Assembly: GCF_002440555.1 (NCBI RefSeq)
Contig: NZ_DJUR01000015.1
Span: 1 to 44,476 of the forward strand
DNA length: 44,476 nt
From: Aerococcus sp. UBA6277
GTDB taxonomy: Bacteria > Bacillota > Bacilli > Lactobacillales > Aerococcaceae
Direction: 5' to 3'
Shown here piece by piece: positions 10,251 through 17,754 of the stretch. The translations under genes and the position numbers were made by a program. Every line of letters starts with the position of its first letter. Position 1 is the stretch's first letter. The notes below the pieces were generated by a model. It did no database searches. It was not told where the DNA came from and saw only the letters and a list, made by a program, of their open reading frames with translations.

Positions 10251-11612
10251 TTACTCACCAACCATACCATCGCCGTCACGGTCGTCCATATATGGATACA
10301 ACCAATGGTCTGAATAAATAGGCATTGAAAATCCTGCTGCTTTGGCTTCTTTAATGGTTACCTGACCGTTGCCATTGGCATCAACCGAACTGACATCACC
10401 GCCGGAAGCGGGCGCTGTAGTAGCGGGTGCACTTTCGGCTGCAGGGGCAGTTTCAGAAACGGTTGAAGATTGGTTTAAGTTTGGTAATGATTCATCTTGT
10501 GTTGGGCCTTCAGGACCTACTGATGAGCCGTCTGCATAATTGATTTCAACGTCTGGTTGGATGTTTGGTACATAGATATTGAATTGGATAGTCGCTCCGT
10601 TATCTTCAATAGAGAAACCTTCCATGTAAACACCGGATGCCAGTAGGTTATCACCTTCGAATGCTGGTGTAATGCGGTAGCGGACATGGTTTTCTGTTTG
10701 CTCAATATAGTTAGCCACAAAGTTTTCAAATGGCAACATCCCTTCAACATTAAACCATCTAGTACCAGTCATCAAGTTGCGGGCATTGGCATCTTCACCA
10801 GTTAGTTGGTGGCCAATCAAATGAGATCGGTTATACAACCAACCACCAGAAACGTTGGCATACTTAGCTTGTTGCCAGCCAGTGGGTTTGATATCTGAAA
10901 TATCACCACGTTCTGTAGTAGGCATCAGTTCGACCCCGAGGACAGCGTTTGCGGCGGTTACCCGACCTAAACTATCCAGTTCACCATATGATTCGTAGGC
11001 TTCAGTCGATGTAATATCCGCATCTGTAAAGTAAGGGATATTATTGTTAATTTCTATATAAGTTTGCCCAGCAGGTACTGTACGTACTTTTGTGAATTCA
11101 GCGCTTGCTTGGCTGGCAATTTCACTTTCAGCTTTTGCTTTAGATTCAGCTGCTGCTTTTTCCTTAGACTCTGATTCAGCACGTTTCTTAGAAGAGGCTT
11201 GGCGTGCACTTGATTCAGCGGCTAATTTTTTGTCATAAGATTCCTTGGAGGATTTTTGTGACGCATCTTTAGCGGACTTAGCAGCCGCTTCTTCGGCCGC
11301 TGATTCAGAATCATCAGCGGAATTCTCATCAGCATCTTGATCTGAGGATATGACTTGTTCTTGTGGTTGAAGGTCGGATTGATTGGCTTCGGTTTCACCT
11401 GTGTCTATTGAAAAGATGACAATCGTACCGATTAATGCAGCTGCTGAGGCAATCAAGCTGTTTCTCAACCATTGATTATTTGGCTTAATCTTGTAGAAAA
11501 ACAAGGCCAGAATAGGCGCAACAACTAAAATGAATGGTGATAACAAGATAAATATTATCAATAGAGCCAAGTAAGCCAACAAACGTAACCAGTTAATATT
11601 CTTTTTCTTCAT
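10251..11612 (-). CDS. Membrane-anchored DNA/RNA non-specific endonuclease with Excalibur-like tail
   Basis: Predicted surface nuclease of 453 residues. Order: two hydrophobic segments (about 10-45 and 50-70); a low-complexity Ser/Ala/Lys/Glu stalk (about 75-170); a beta-beta-alpha-metal nuclease domain (about 180-350); a Pro/Ala/Ser linker; and a C-terminal acidic module ending DRDGDGMVGE. The nuclease core is recognised by NRSHLIGHQLTG, the counterpart of the DRGH motif, with likely catalytic His264. The layout resembles streptococcal EndA and lactobacillal secreted nucleases used in DNA uptake or scavenging. The tail matches the Excalibur calcium-binding layout (NGQVTIKEAKAAGF ... DRDGDGMVGE) but lacks both usual cysteines. 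It is transcribed alone. Confidence 0.88.
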   Translation of the reverse strand: MKKKNINWLRLLAYLALLIIFILLSPFILVVAPILALFFYKIKPNNQWLRNSLIASAAALIGTIVIFSIDTGETEANQSDLQPQEQVISSDQDADENSADDSESAAEEAAAKSAKDASQKSSKESYDKKLAAESSARQASSKKRAESESKEKAAAESKAKAESEIASQASAEFTKVRTVPAGQTYIEINNNIPYFTDADITSTEAYESYGELDSLGRVTAANAVLGVELMPTTERGDISDIKPTGWQQAKYANVSGGWLYNRSHLIGHQLTGEDANARNLMTGTRWFNVEGMLPFENFVANYIEQTENHVRYRITPAFEGDNLLASGVYMEGFSIEDNGATIQFNIYVPNIQPDVEINYADGSSVGPEGPTQDESLPNLNQSSTVSETAPAAESAPATTAPASGGDVSSVDANGNGQVTIKEAKAAGFSMPIYSDHWLYPYMDDRDGDGMVGE

Positions 11613-11841
11613 TATTTATATTTCTCCCAAATGTATCTAAACTTTCCCATATTGCCTAACATTATATCGGCCGTCATTAGAAACTGCAATAACTATCGTA
11701 CTTTTATTTATAAAATGTAAAATAGACAAAGGTAATTCTCGTCAAAGGGTCACTAAATCGATGTCTGTAGTCTTTTAACAATAATTATCAGGCAAGTTTC
11801 TGGTATGATACTTGTAACAGAAAGTCGATTGAGGTGAAATC

Positions 11842-11992
11842 ATGTTAGCGAAAGAAGAATTACCGGTATGCCCAGTGGCGACAACACGATAACTGTTTTA
11901 GCAGCCGTCGGAACGCAATGGCATACGGATGTCTATGCGTAAGAAGAGCCCAATATTGAGACTAGAGTTAGTCTTAAAAATGTTAGAGCATA
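11842..11992 (+). pseudogene. Remnant of an HxlR-like regulator
   Basis: After a GAGGTG ribosome-binding site an ORF begins MLAKEELPVCPVATT and stops after 16 codons. In another frame TVLAAVGTQW follows, and later LKMLEHKSI. Proteins of the HxlR family start with LPxCPVxTTxxLIGxKW, so these pieces look like a gutted hxlR-type gene of which only about 150 bp is left. The match is short and the call is tentative. Confidence 0.4.
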
Positions 11993-12005
11993 AATCAATA
12001 AAAAT

Positions 12006-12044
12006 AAGCCGTGATACCCGGGGTACTGGGTTTCACGGCTTTTA
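12006..12044. terminator. Bidirectional terminator
   Basis: Stem AAGCCGTGA (12006-12014) with TCACGGCTT (12033-12041), extended inside by ACCC/GGGT pairing. Short A-rich and T-rich flanks; it ends the minus-strand YkvA-like gene. Confidence 0.75.
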
Positions 12045-12061
12045 GGGGTAGGTATTTTAAT

Positions 12062-12349
12062 CTAATTGATCACTTTATTTGGATCAAAGTCTGTGTGTGT
12101 ATTGGCTGTTTGTGTAGCTTGTTTTTCATTGTAATTATCTAATAAGGACATGGCAATCGTCGTCAAGACACCAATTACAGCTGCGTCATCCACGAATCCT
12201 AAAGGACCAAAGATATCCGGCAACACATCAGCTGGGAAGACGGTATATGCGAGTGCTAATCCAGTAATCGCCTTGATGTAGGTAGGTGTTTCCTTATTAA
12301 ATAAGGCTTTGGCGAACTTGCCCAAGGTCATTTTTGATGTTTGTTTCAT
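12062..12349 (-). CDS. YkvA-family (DUF1232) small membrane protein
   Basis: A 95-residue protein with the DUF1232 signature YTVFPADVLPDIFGPLGFVDD (the family pattern is PxDlxPDxxxxxGxxDD). One or two hydrophobic helices flank it. The function of the family is not established. The frame is open to an ATG at 12361, but AAAGGA overlaps that codon, so the ATG at 12349 (MKQTSKMTLG), 11 nt downstream, is the more likely start; 12358 is also possible. It is followed by a terminator and preceded by a separately ribosome-bound GNAT gene on the same strand, with 62 nt between. Confidence 0.82.
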   Translation of the reverse strand: MKQTSKMTLGKFAKALFNKETPTYIKAITGLALAYTVFPADVLPDIFGPLGFVDDAAVIGVLTTIAMSLLDNYNEKQATQTANTHTDFDPNKVIN

Positions 12350-12423
12350 TGCGTACATCATCCTTTCTCATGTCTATATATTAAATGGAAAAGGGCTTTG
12401 ATGTATCCGTCCAAAGACCTAAT

Positions 12424-12921
12424 TTAGAGATTTGTCTTCGCTAAGTCTAGATACATGATGTGTATGTCCACATAACGACTGTCTTTCACTTGGAAACCGC
12501 CTGGAATCGTACCCACAATTTCAAAGCCAAATTTCTCGTAAGTATGGACAGCAGCCTTGTTTTCGGCCACAACTGCGTTGAATTGAATCCCTCTAAAGCC
12601 ACACGCTTTAGCTGTTTCAATCGATTTTGCTACCAAGTCATTGATTAAACCTTGACCACGGAAGGCTTGATTCACTGCGTAAGTCCCGTTGGCTACGTGA
12701 CTTGCCCGACCTTCGTTATTTGCTTTAATCAGGTAGTAGCCAGCAATCTGATCATCCACCAACAAGACGTCAACTTGATCATAAGCAGCCAGTTTCTTCT
12801 CAAATGCGGCACTTGAATAGAGGTCTAAACCAGGGAAAGCGACACCGTCCACCAAAATATCGTTCCATATTTTTCTAAGAACTTCCGTGTCGACTTGTGT
12901 GTAATTTTTAAAAGTTTTCAT
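12424..12921 (-). CDS. GNAT-family N-acetyltransferase
   Basis: Acetyl-CoA-dependent acyltransferase of 165 residues. The acetyl-CoA pyrophosphate loop is seen as QAFRGQGLINDL, followed by the motif B region NKAAVHTYEKFGFEIVGTIPGGF, which is conserved in the group acting on small molecules or protein N-termini. AGGAGG stands 9 nt before the ATG. The substrate cannot be told. It may be co-transcribed with the YkvA-like gene downstream. Confidence 0.88.
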   Translation of the reverse strand: MKTFKNYTQVDTEVLRKIWNDILVDGVAFPGLDLYSSAAFEKKLAAYDQVDVLLVDDQIAGYYLIKANNEGRASHVANGTYAVNQAFRGQGLINDLVAKSIETAKACGFRGIQFNAVVAENKAAVHTYEKFGFEIVGTIPGGFQVKDSRYVDIHIMYLDLAKTNL

Positions 12922-13112
12922 ACTTTTAGGCCTCCTATAAATTTGTATCGCATTCCCTTATTATACCCATACCAATCATATGCTTACAACAGTCCGTAAA
13001 CAATAGCATTCTTTGGAAAGACGATATGCCATCTATGGTTATGGTAGATGAAGCATAAGACCGAAGGCTTAATTTTTAAACTATCGTTCAATAATCCCTC
13101 AAATTGAAAGGG

Positions 13113-13141
13113 TTGACATTCCTTTAAAAAATTGTTTGAAT
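13113..13141 (+). promoter_or_regulatory. Promoter of the thiamine operon
   Basis: TTGACA at 13113-13118 and TTGAAT at 13136-13141 with a 17-nt spacer, placed about 18 nt before the riboswitch aptamer. Confidence 0.7.
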
Positions 13142-13158
13142 AGAGTTAATTCATAGAG

Positions 13159-13232
13159 ACATTTGGGGTGCTGTGACAGCTGAGATTATACCCATGGAAC
13201 CTGATACAGTTAATACTGGCGAAGGAAAATGT
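13159..13232 (+). promoter_or_regulatory. TPP riboswitch (THI element)
   Basis: All conserved blocks of the thiamine-pyrophosphate aptamer are present: GGGGTGC, CTGAGAttatACCC, GAACCTGAT and TAATACTGGCGaAGGAA. P1 is closed by ACATTT (13159-13164) and AAATGT (13227-13232). It stands before thiM-thiE-thiD and is followed by a terminator, so TPP binding should stop transcription. Confidence 0.97.
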
Positions 13233-13298
13233 AGTAAATATTGTCAAAAATATGATTCGTTTGGCTTTTTGCCTTGCTAACATTCATTTGGACACTGT

Positions 13299-13341
13299 TT
13301 CCCCCTTTTGTCGAATACTGACAGGAAAGGGGGCTTTTTTT
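13299..13341 (+). terminator. Riboswitch-controlled terminator
   Basis: Stem CCCCCTTT (13301-13308) with AAAGGGGG (13326-13333), an inner GTC/GAC pair, then seven T. It lies between the TPP aptamer and thiM and is the likely expression platform. Confidence 0.88.
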
Positions 13342-13428
13342 GTTTTCCAAAAGGTGTCTAGATAATTGAATACCAATGATACTTCACCATATTGATTTAA
13401 AAGATGCGATATTGAAAGGATTTAAAAG

Positions 13429-14268
13429 ATGACAATCGATTTGTATACATTGAAAGCTTTACCAACTTACGACAACCCCTTCCCATTAGCCAAAAGCCCG
13501 CTAATCCAGTGCTTAACCAATACCGTGACGGTGGAATCGGTGGCCAACGCCTTATTATATGTGGGGGCGGCACCAGTCATGGCAGACCAGGCAGCTGAGA
13601 TGGAAGATTTCTTCAATCAGAACGATGGGGCCTTGATCAATATTGGGAGTTTATCGCCTGAAAAAATCCGCAACATTTTATTGGCTGCTAGAACAGCTGA
13701 CGAAACAGACACGCCTTTCGTTCTGGATTTAGTAGGGGTTTCAGCCAGTCCCTTGCGTAACGACCTAGCCCAAGAAATCAGCACATCCGCACCAGATGTT
13801 ATCAAAGGCAACTTGTCTGAAATGCGGACTTTCTGTGGTTTAGGGTCAACTGGACGAGGTGTTGACGCAGGGGCCGATGACCAAAGCGAGGCGGCCTTAG
13901 TGGAACTGGGCCAAGCTATGCAAGAATGGGTGTCAGACCATGCGGGTACAACCTTATTAGCGACAGGACCAGTAGACGTGGTCGCTGATGCGTCAGGCAT
14001 TTACTACTTGAAAAACGGCGTAGACAATCTTGGTCGCTTTACTGGGACGGGAGACATTGTCGGTGCCTTGATTACAGCCTTATTAGGTGCTGGCCAACCC
14101 GTCCTAGATGCTGTGATTTTAGCGGTATCTTACTTTAATTTATGTGGTGAAAAAGCGGACGCCACAACAAGAGGACTAGCCGATTTTAGACAAGCAACAT
14201 TGAATAACCTGTCCCTATTGTTAGAAGACGATGATTGGTTAACAGGTATTAAGGGAGGTCAGCTATAA
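13429..14268 (+). CDS. thiM: Hydroxyethylthiazole kinase
   Basis: Phosphorylates 4-methyl-5-(2-hydroxyethyl)thiazole with ATP in the thiamine salvage pathway. 279 residues, slightly above the usual 260-275. Family motifs: PLIQCLTNTVTVESVANALLYVGAAPVMAD at the substrate site, VIKGNLSEM, and TGTGDIVGALITALLGAG at the ATP/anion hole. First gene of thiM-thiE-thiD; its TAA shares one base with the thiE ATG, so translation is coupled. Regulated by the upstream TPP riboswitch. Confidence 0.96.
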   Translation: MTIDLYTLKALPTYDNPFPLAKSPLIQCLTNTVTVESVANALLYVGAAPVMADQAAEMEDFFNQNDGALINIGSLSPEKIRNILLAARTADETDTPFVLDLVGVSASPLRNDLAQEISTSAPDVIKGNLSEMRTFCGLGSTGRGVDAGADDQSEAALVELGQAMQEWVSDHAGTTLLATGPVDVVADASGIYYLKNGVDNLGRFTGTGDIVGALITALLGAGQPVLDAVILAVSYFNLCGEKADATTRGLADFRQATLNNLSLLLEDDDWLTGIKGGQL

Positions 14269-14894
14269 TGGATTACAGTTTATACCTAGTCACAGCGGGT
14301 TTTGATTACCAAGAAGACGCCTTTTTACAAGTGGTTGAAGATGCGGTCAAGGCGGGGATTACTTTGGTTCAATTCCGAGACAAAACGGCAACCAGCCACG
14401 ATGCTTATGCCTTAGCCAAAAAATTGAAAGCCATCACTGACCGATATGATGTGCCATTGATCATCAACGACCGGGTGGACTTAGCGCTAGCGGTGGATGC
14501 AGCGGGCGTCCACATTGGTGACGACGAATTGCCAGTTGACGTGGTCAGAAAACTCATCGGACCAGATAAAATTTTAGGGGTTTCAGCCAAAACCCTAGCG
14601 CGAGCTGAAGAGGCCTACCAACAAGGGGCGGATTATTTAGGCGTGGGAGCCATCTTCCCAACAACCACCAAGGATTCCAGCCTAGTGACGGTGGATACAT
14701 TACAGACAATTACCAACCAAGTAGCTATCCCAGTTGTCGCAATTGGCGGCATTCAGCTAGACAATGTCAAAACATTAGCCGGAAGTGGGATTGCAGGGAT
14801 TTCAGTCGTTTCTGAAATCATGCTGGCAGATTCGGTGACACAACGCGTAAGGGACTTAAAAGCTGAAGTAGCAGATATGTTGGAGGTGGACTAA
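14268..14894 (+). CDS. thiE: Thiamine-phosphate synthase
   Basis: Joins HMP-pyrophosphate with thiazole-phosphate to give thiamine monophosphate. A TIM-barrel of 208 residues, normal for ThiE. Motifs seen: VQFRDKTATSHDAYALAK near the N-terminus, LIINDRVDLALAVDAAGVHIGDDELP at the pyrophosphate site, and GVGAIFPTTTKDSS. AGGGAGG in the end of thiM serves as ribosome-binding site. thiD follows with no gap. Confidence 0.97.
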   Translation: MDYSLYLVTAGFDYQEDAFLQVVEDAVKAGITLVQFRDKTATSHDAYALAKKLKAITDRYDVPLIINDRVDLALAVDAAGVHIGDDELPVDVVRKLIGPDKILGVSAKTLARAEEAYQQGADYLGVGAIFPTTTKDSSLVTVDTLQTITNQVAIPVVAIGGIQLDNVKTLAGSGIAGISVVSEIMLADSVTQRVRDLKAEVADMLEVD

Positions 14895-15719
14895 ATGGTA
14901 AATTCAACACCACAAGTATTGACAATCGCTGGGTCTGACTCAGGTGGGGGCGCAGGCATTCAAGCTGACTTGAAAACTTTCCAGGCCCTTAAAGCCTTTG
15001 GTATGTCGATTGTGGTCGCCTTGACTGCACAAAATACTTTAGGCGTCCAATCGGCCTTACCAGTGCCACTGGACTTTATTGATGCCCAATTTGCCTCATT
15101 GAAAGCGGACTTCAAAATAGGCGCTGTCAAAACAGGCATGTTATTTAACGGGACATATGTAGAGAATGTGGTTAAAAATCTGAAAGAGGTAGACTTTGGA
15201 CCTTTAATCGTTGACCCAGTCATGGTGGCTAAGGGTGGTCACCAATTGTTGGACCAAGACGCCATCGACGCCATTCAAAATAAATTACTCCCTCTTGCAA
15301 CCTTAGTTACACCAAATATTCCAGAAGCAGAAATTATCGCTGACATGACTATCAAATCAGAAGCAGATATGTTAAAAGCTGGTTTACAACTACAAGGATA
15401 CGGGGCTAAAAACGTGATTGTCAAAGGCGGCCATTCAAAAGCAGAACAGGCCAGAGATTTAGTTCTCTTTGAAAATGGGGAACACTTATGGCTGTCTAGT
15501 CCACGGGTTAATACGGAAAATACCCACGGGACAGGGGATACCTTGTCAGCTGCGATTGCAGCTGAATTGGCTAAAGGAACTGACTTGAAGGATGCCATCA
15601 TTATCGGTAAGCAATTTATCCAGGGTGCTATCTCAGACGGCATCGACGTCGGTCATGGACACGGACCAACCAACCACTGGGCTGATTTGTCAGATGATGT
15701 AGTCGTTGAAAGTAAATAA
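14895..15719 (+). CDS. thiD: Hydroxymethylpyrimidine (phosphate) kinase
   Basis: Phosphorylates HMP and HMP-phosphate to HMP-pyrophosphate, the second substrate of ThiE. 274 residues of ribokinase fold: IAGSDSGGGAGIQADLKTF at the N-terminus, DPVMVAKGG in the middle, and the anion hole HGTGDTLSAAIAAELA with the catalytic Asp. The start codon directly follows the thiE stop, with GGAGGTGG inside thiE. No thiC or thiG is near, so the locus is a salvage set. Confidence 0.96.
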   Translation: MVNSTPQVLTIAGSDSGGGAGIQADLKTFQALKAFGMSIVVALTAQNTLGVQSALPVPLDFIDAQFASLKADFKIGAVKTGMLFNGTYVENVVKNLKEVDFGPLIVDPVMVAKGGHQLLDQDAIDAIQNKLLPLATLVTPNIPEAEIIADMTIKSEADMLKAGLQLQGYGAKNVIVKGGHSKAEQARDLVLFENGEHLWLSSPRVNTENTHGTGDTLSAAIAAELAKGTDLKDAIIIGKQFIQGAISDGIDVGHGHGPTNHWADLSDDVVVESK

Positions 15720-15730
15720 AAAATAAGAAA

Positions 15731-15791
15731 AAGGACCTAGACTAGGGACGAAAGTGCAGGCGCACTATCCTAGAGCTGGGTCCTTATTTTT
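15731..15791 (+). terminator. Terminator of the thiamine operon
   Basis: AAGGACC (15731-15737) pairs with GGTCCTT (15779-15785), and an inner CTAGG(GA)/(TA)TCCTAG pairing makes a long hairpin; TATTTTTAT follows. Confidence 0.8.
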
Positions 15792-15814
15792 ATATGTTCA
15801 AGATTTATTACAGC

Positions 15815-16035
15815 TTAAAAACCTAACGTTTCTATCATCTCTTGGTGAGGTATACTTTCATCTTTTAACTTATGCTGTGCAATTGCTTTCTCTTGTAAGG
15901 TTAAATCCATTTGCTATTCTAAACTAGTAAGAAGACTTGTTCTCGCTAATTCTGAAACACTCAACTTATTAATTTGGCCATATATTGAATAAATAAGTAT
16001 GCTTCATCCGTAACGCTTAAGGTAATGATATTCAT
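15815..16035 (-). pseudogene. Broken RelB/DUF6290-like antitoxin
   Basis: Read on the minus strand from ATG 16035: MNIITLSVTDEAYLFIQYMAKLI, then a frameshift near 15965 to LSVSELARTSLLTSLE, a TAG, and the same frame continues MDLTLQEKAIAQHKLKDES to a TAA at 15815. The pattern (TLSVTDE..., LSVSELART, then a charged helix) is that of ribbon-helix-helix antitoxins of the RelB/DUF6290 kind. One frameshift and one stop make it non-functional. No toxin gene is visible beside it. Confidence 0.6.
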
Positions 16036-16047
16036 ACTTATACCCTC

Positions 16048-16233
16048 CTAGGGTGACTTTTTCTTCTGACGTCTATTAACCACAAAATCATAGATGGTTA
16101 AGATCACCATGTAGATAAGCGTTGCGATACTACCCATATTCATCATTTGACTACTCTGTGATACCAAGCCATAAAGTATGAACAGAGATAAGCAAAAACT
16201 AATAAAAAATCTTGTTTTAGACATGCCTAGCAA
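16048..16233 (-). CDS. Small two-helix membrane protein, unknown
   Basis: I do not recognise this protein. About 61 residues with two hydrophobic stretches (FFISFCLSLFILYGLV and ATLIYMVILTIYDFVV) and a basic C-terminal tail NRRQKKKSP, suggesting both ends lie in the cytosol. The frame is open to a GTG at 16242; GAGGTG at about 16240-16245 is best spaced for the TTG at 16233, and an ATG lies at 16224. It stands alone beside the dead antitoxin remnant. Confidence 0.5.
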   Translation of the reverse strand: MLGMSKTRFFISFCLSLFILYGLVSQSSQMMNMGSIATLIYMVILTIYDFVVNRRQKKKSP

Positions 16234-16463
16234 AATTATCACCTCATCAGTACGCGAAACGCTGATTTTTTTGGAATTTATCTAGCTTTTCCATCAACTT
16301 ATGCGTTAAAGATTGCCTATATTAAATCCTTACCACTAATATTAACCTTAAAATATCACAAAATATTATCACTTTCAAGTTTACAAAAGCCTTCTATCTA
16401 GGTTTTGTAATCGCTTTTTTGGTAGAATGAAACAAAGACATTCAGGACGGGAGTGACAAGTAT

Positions 16464-17600
16464 ATGCATAAAATTTTAGTGGCACCGGATTCTTTCAAGG
16501 GGTCATTGACAGCTTTGGAGGCTTGCGAGGCCATGGCAACAGGCATTCGTCGAGCTCTGCCGGATGCGGAAATTGTGGAGATTCCCATGGCGGATGGTGG
16601 TGAAGGCACTGTCCAATCCCTAGTTGACGCAACGGATGGGAAAGTCATTGAAACGGAAGTGATTGGTCCCTTAGTAAATCTAGTAAAAGCTAAGTATGGG
16701 CTTTTAGGTAATGGCAAAACGGCCATCATTGAAATGGCTGAGGCATCTGGCTTAGGACACGTTACTGAAGAAACAAGGAATCCAATGGTGACGACAACAT
16801 ACGGAACTGGTCAATTGATTTTGGCTTGTCTTGACCAAGGTATTCAAGAGATTATTATTGGCCTTGGCGGTTCTGCAACCAATGATGGGGGTGCTGGAAT
16901 GGCCCAAGCACTAGGCTACCAACTGATAGATAAGGGCGGCAATGAAATTGGCTACGGTGGTGGTGCCTTGGCTGACTTAGCAACCATTAAAGTTGACCAA
17001 GTAGATAGTCGTTTAAAAGATACCCACTTTATCATCGCTTCCGACGTCAACAATCCCCTAGTTGGACCATACGGGGCTTCAGCTGTTTTTGGCCCACAAA
17101 AGGGTGCGGATGAAGAAATGGTTGCTTCTTTAGACAAGAATCTTCAACACTTTGCGGACATTATCCAAAAAGATTTAAACAAATCAATCGCGAATACTCC
17201 GGGTGCTGGTGCGGCTGGTGGGCTTGGTGGTGGTTTTTTAGCCTTTACTGAAGCAGAGATGAACAAGGGGATTGAAATCGTTTTGGCCTATACAAAGTTG
17301 AAAGAAGCAGCTGTGGGCTGTGACTTATGTTTGACAGGTGAAGGGGGTATCGACTTCCAAACGAAATTCGGGAAAACCCCATTCGGTGTGGCACAGGCAT
17401 TTAAAGCCGTCAATCCTGATAAAATAGTTATCGCTCTGGCAGGTAATGTTGGTAAAGGAATTGATGAGCTCTACACTGAAGGTATTGATGCGGTCTTCGG
17501 GATTGCACCAGGTGCTGCAAGCTTGGATGTCCTGATTGCTAATGCGAAAGATAATTTAGCGTCTACAACTGAGAATATCATTCGCGCTATTGAATCATAG
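16464..17600 (+). CDS. glxK: Glycerate kinase (GarK/GlxK family)
   Basis: Transfers phosphate from ATP to D-glycerate, feeding phosphoglycerate into glycolysis. 378 residues, normal for this family. Diagnostic strings: the N-terminus LVAPDSFKGSLTALEAC, MADGGEGTVQSLVDATDG, IIGLGGSATNDGGAGMAQALG and DLCLTGEGGIDFQTKFGKTP. Upstream -10-like TAGAAT and GGGAG precede the ATG. It is followed by a hairpin and then an anion-transporter-like gene in the same direction, hinting at uptake and use of a small organic acid. Confidence 0.95.
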   Translation: MHKILVAPDSFKGSLTALEACEAMATGIRRALPDAEIVEIPMADGGEGTVQSLVDATDGKVIETEVIGPLVNLVKAKYGLLGNGKTAIIEMAEASGLGHVTEETRNPMVTTTYGTGQLILACLDQGIQEIIIGLGGSATNDGGAGMAQALGYQLIDKGGNEIGYGGGALADLATIKVDQVDSRLKDTHFIIASDVNNPLVGPYGASAVFGPQKGADEEMVASLDKNLQHFADIIQKDLNKSIANTPGAGAAGGLGGGFLAFTEAEMNKGIEIVLAYTKLKEAAVGCDLCLTGEGGIDFQTKFGKTPFGVAQAFKAVNPDKIVIALAGNVGKGIDELYTEGIDAVFGIAPGAASLDVLIANAKDNLASTTENIIRAIES

Positions 17601-17696
17601 TAAAAGTTCCTCTCGAATTAGCTATAAATGATGGTTATTTTACGTAGGTAATCCCACTTTCTTTTGGTAAAATAATGTATCATTTAATAGAGTCAT

Positions 17697-17727
17697 CGCC
17701 GGTTTTTAGGCTGGTGGCTTTTTTATG
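17697..17727 (+). terminator. Hairpin and T-run after glxK
   Basis: CGCCGG pairs with CTGGTG using two G-T pairs, loop TTTTTAGG, then GGCTTTTTT. Moderately strong; it may allow some read-through to the transporter gene. Confidence 0.6.
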
Positions 17728-17754
17728 GGAATACAAATTTGAGGGGATTTACTT

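Noticed and set aside
13020..13080. Ten-codon ORF (MPSMVMVDEA) with an inverted repeat CATCTA/TAGATG before the thi promoter
   Set aside because: It has no ribosome-binding site, lies upstream of the promoter and has no run of any codon that would make a leader peptide.
13617..15643. Minus-strand ORFs opposite thiM, thiE and thiD
   Set aside because: They mirror well identified genes, have no independent motif or start signal, and were treated as antisense shadows.
16405..16422. CcpA cre-like sequence before glxK (TTGTAATCGCTTTT)
   Set aside because: The 5' half fits, but the conserved C of the 3' half is missing and the site is T-rich, so chance is likely.
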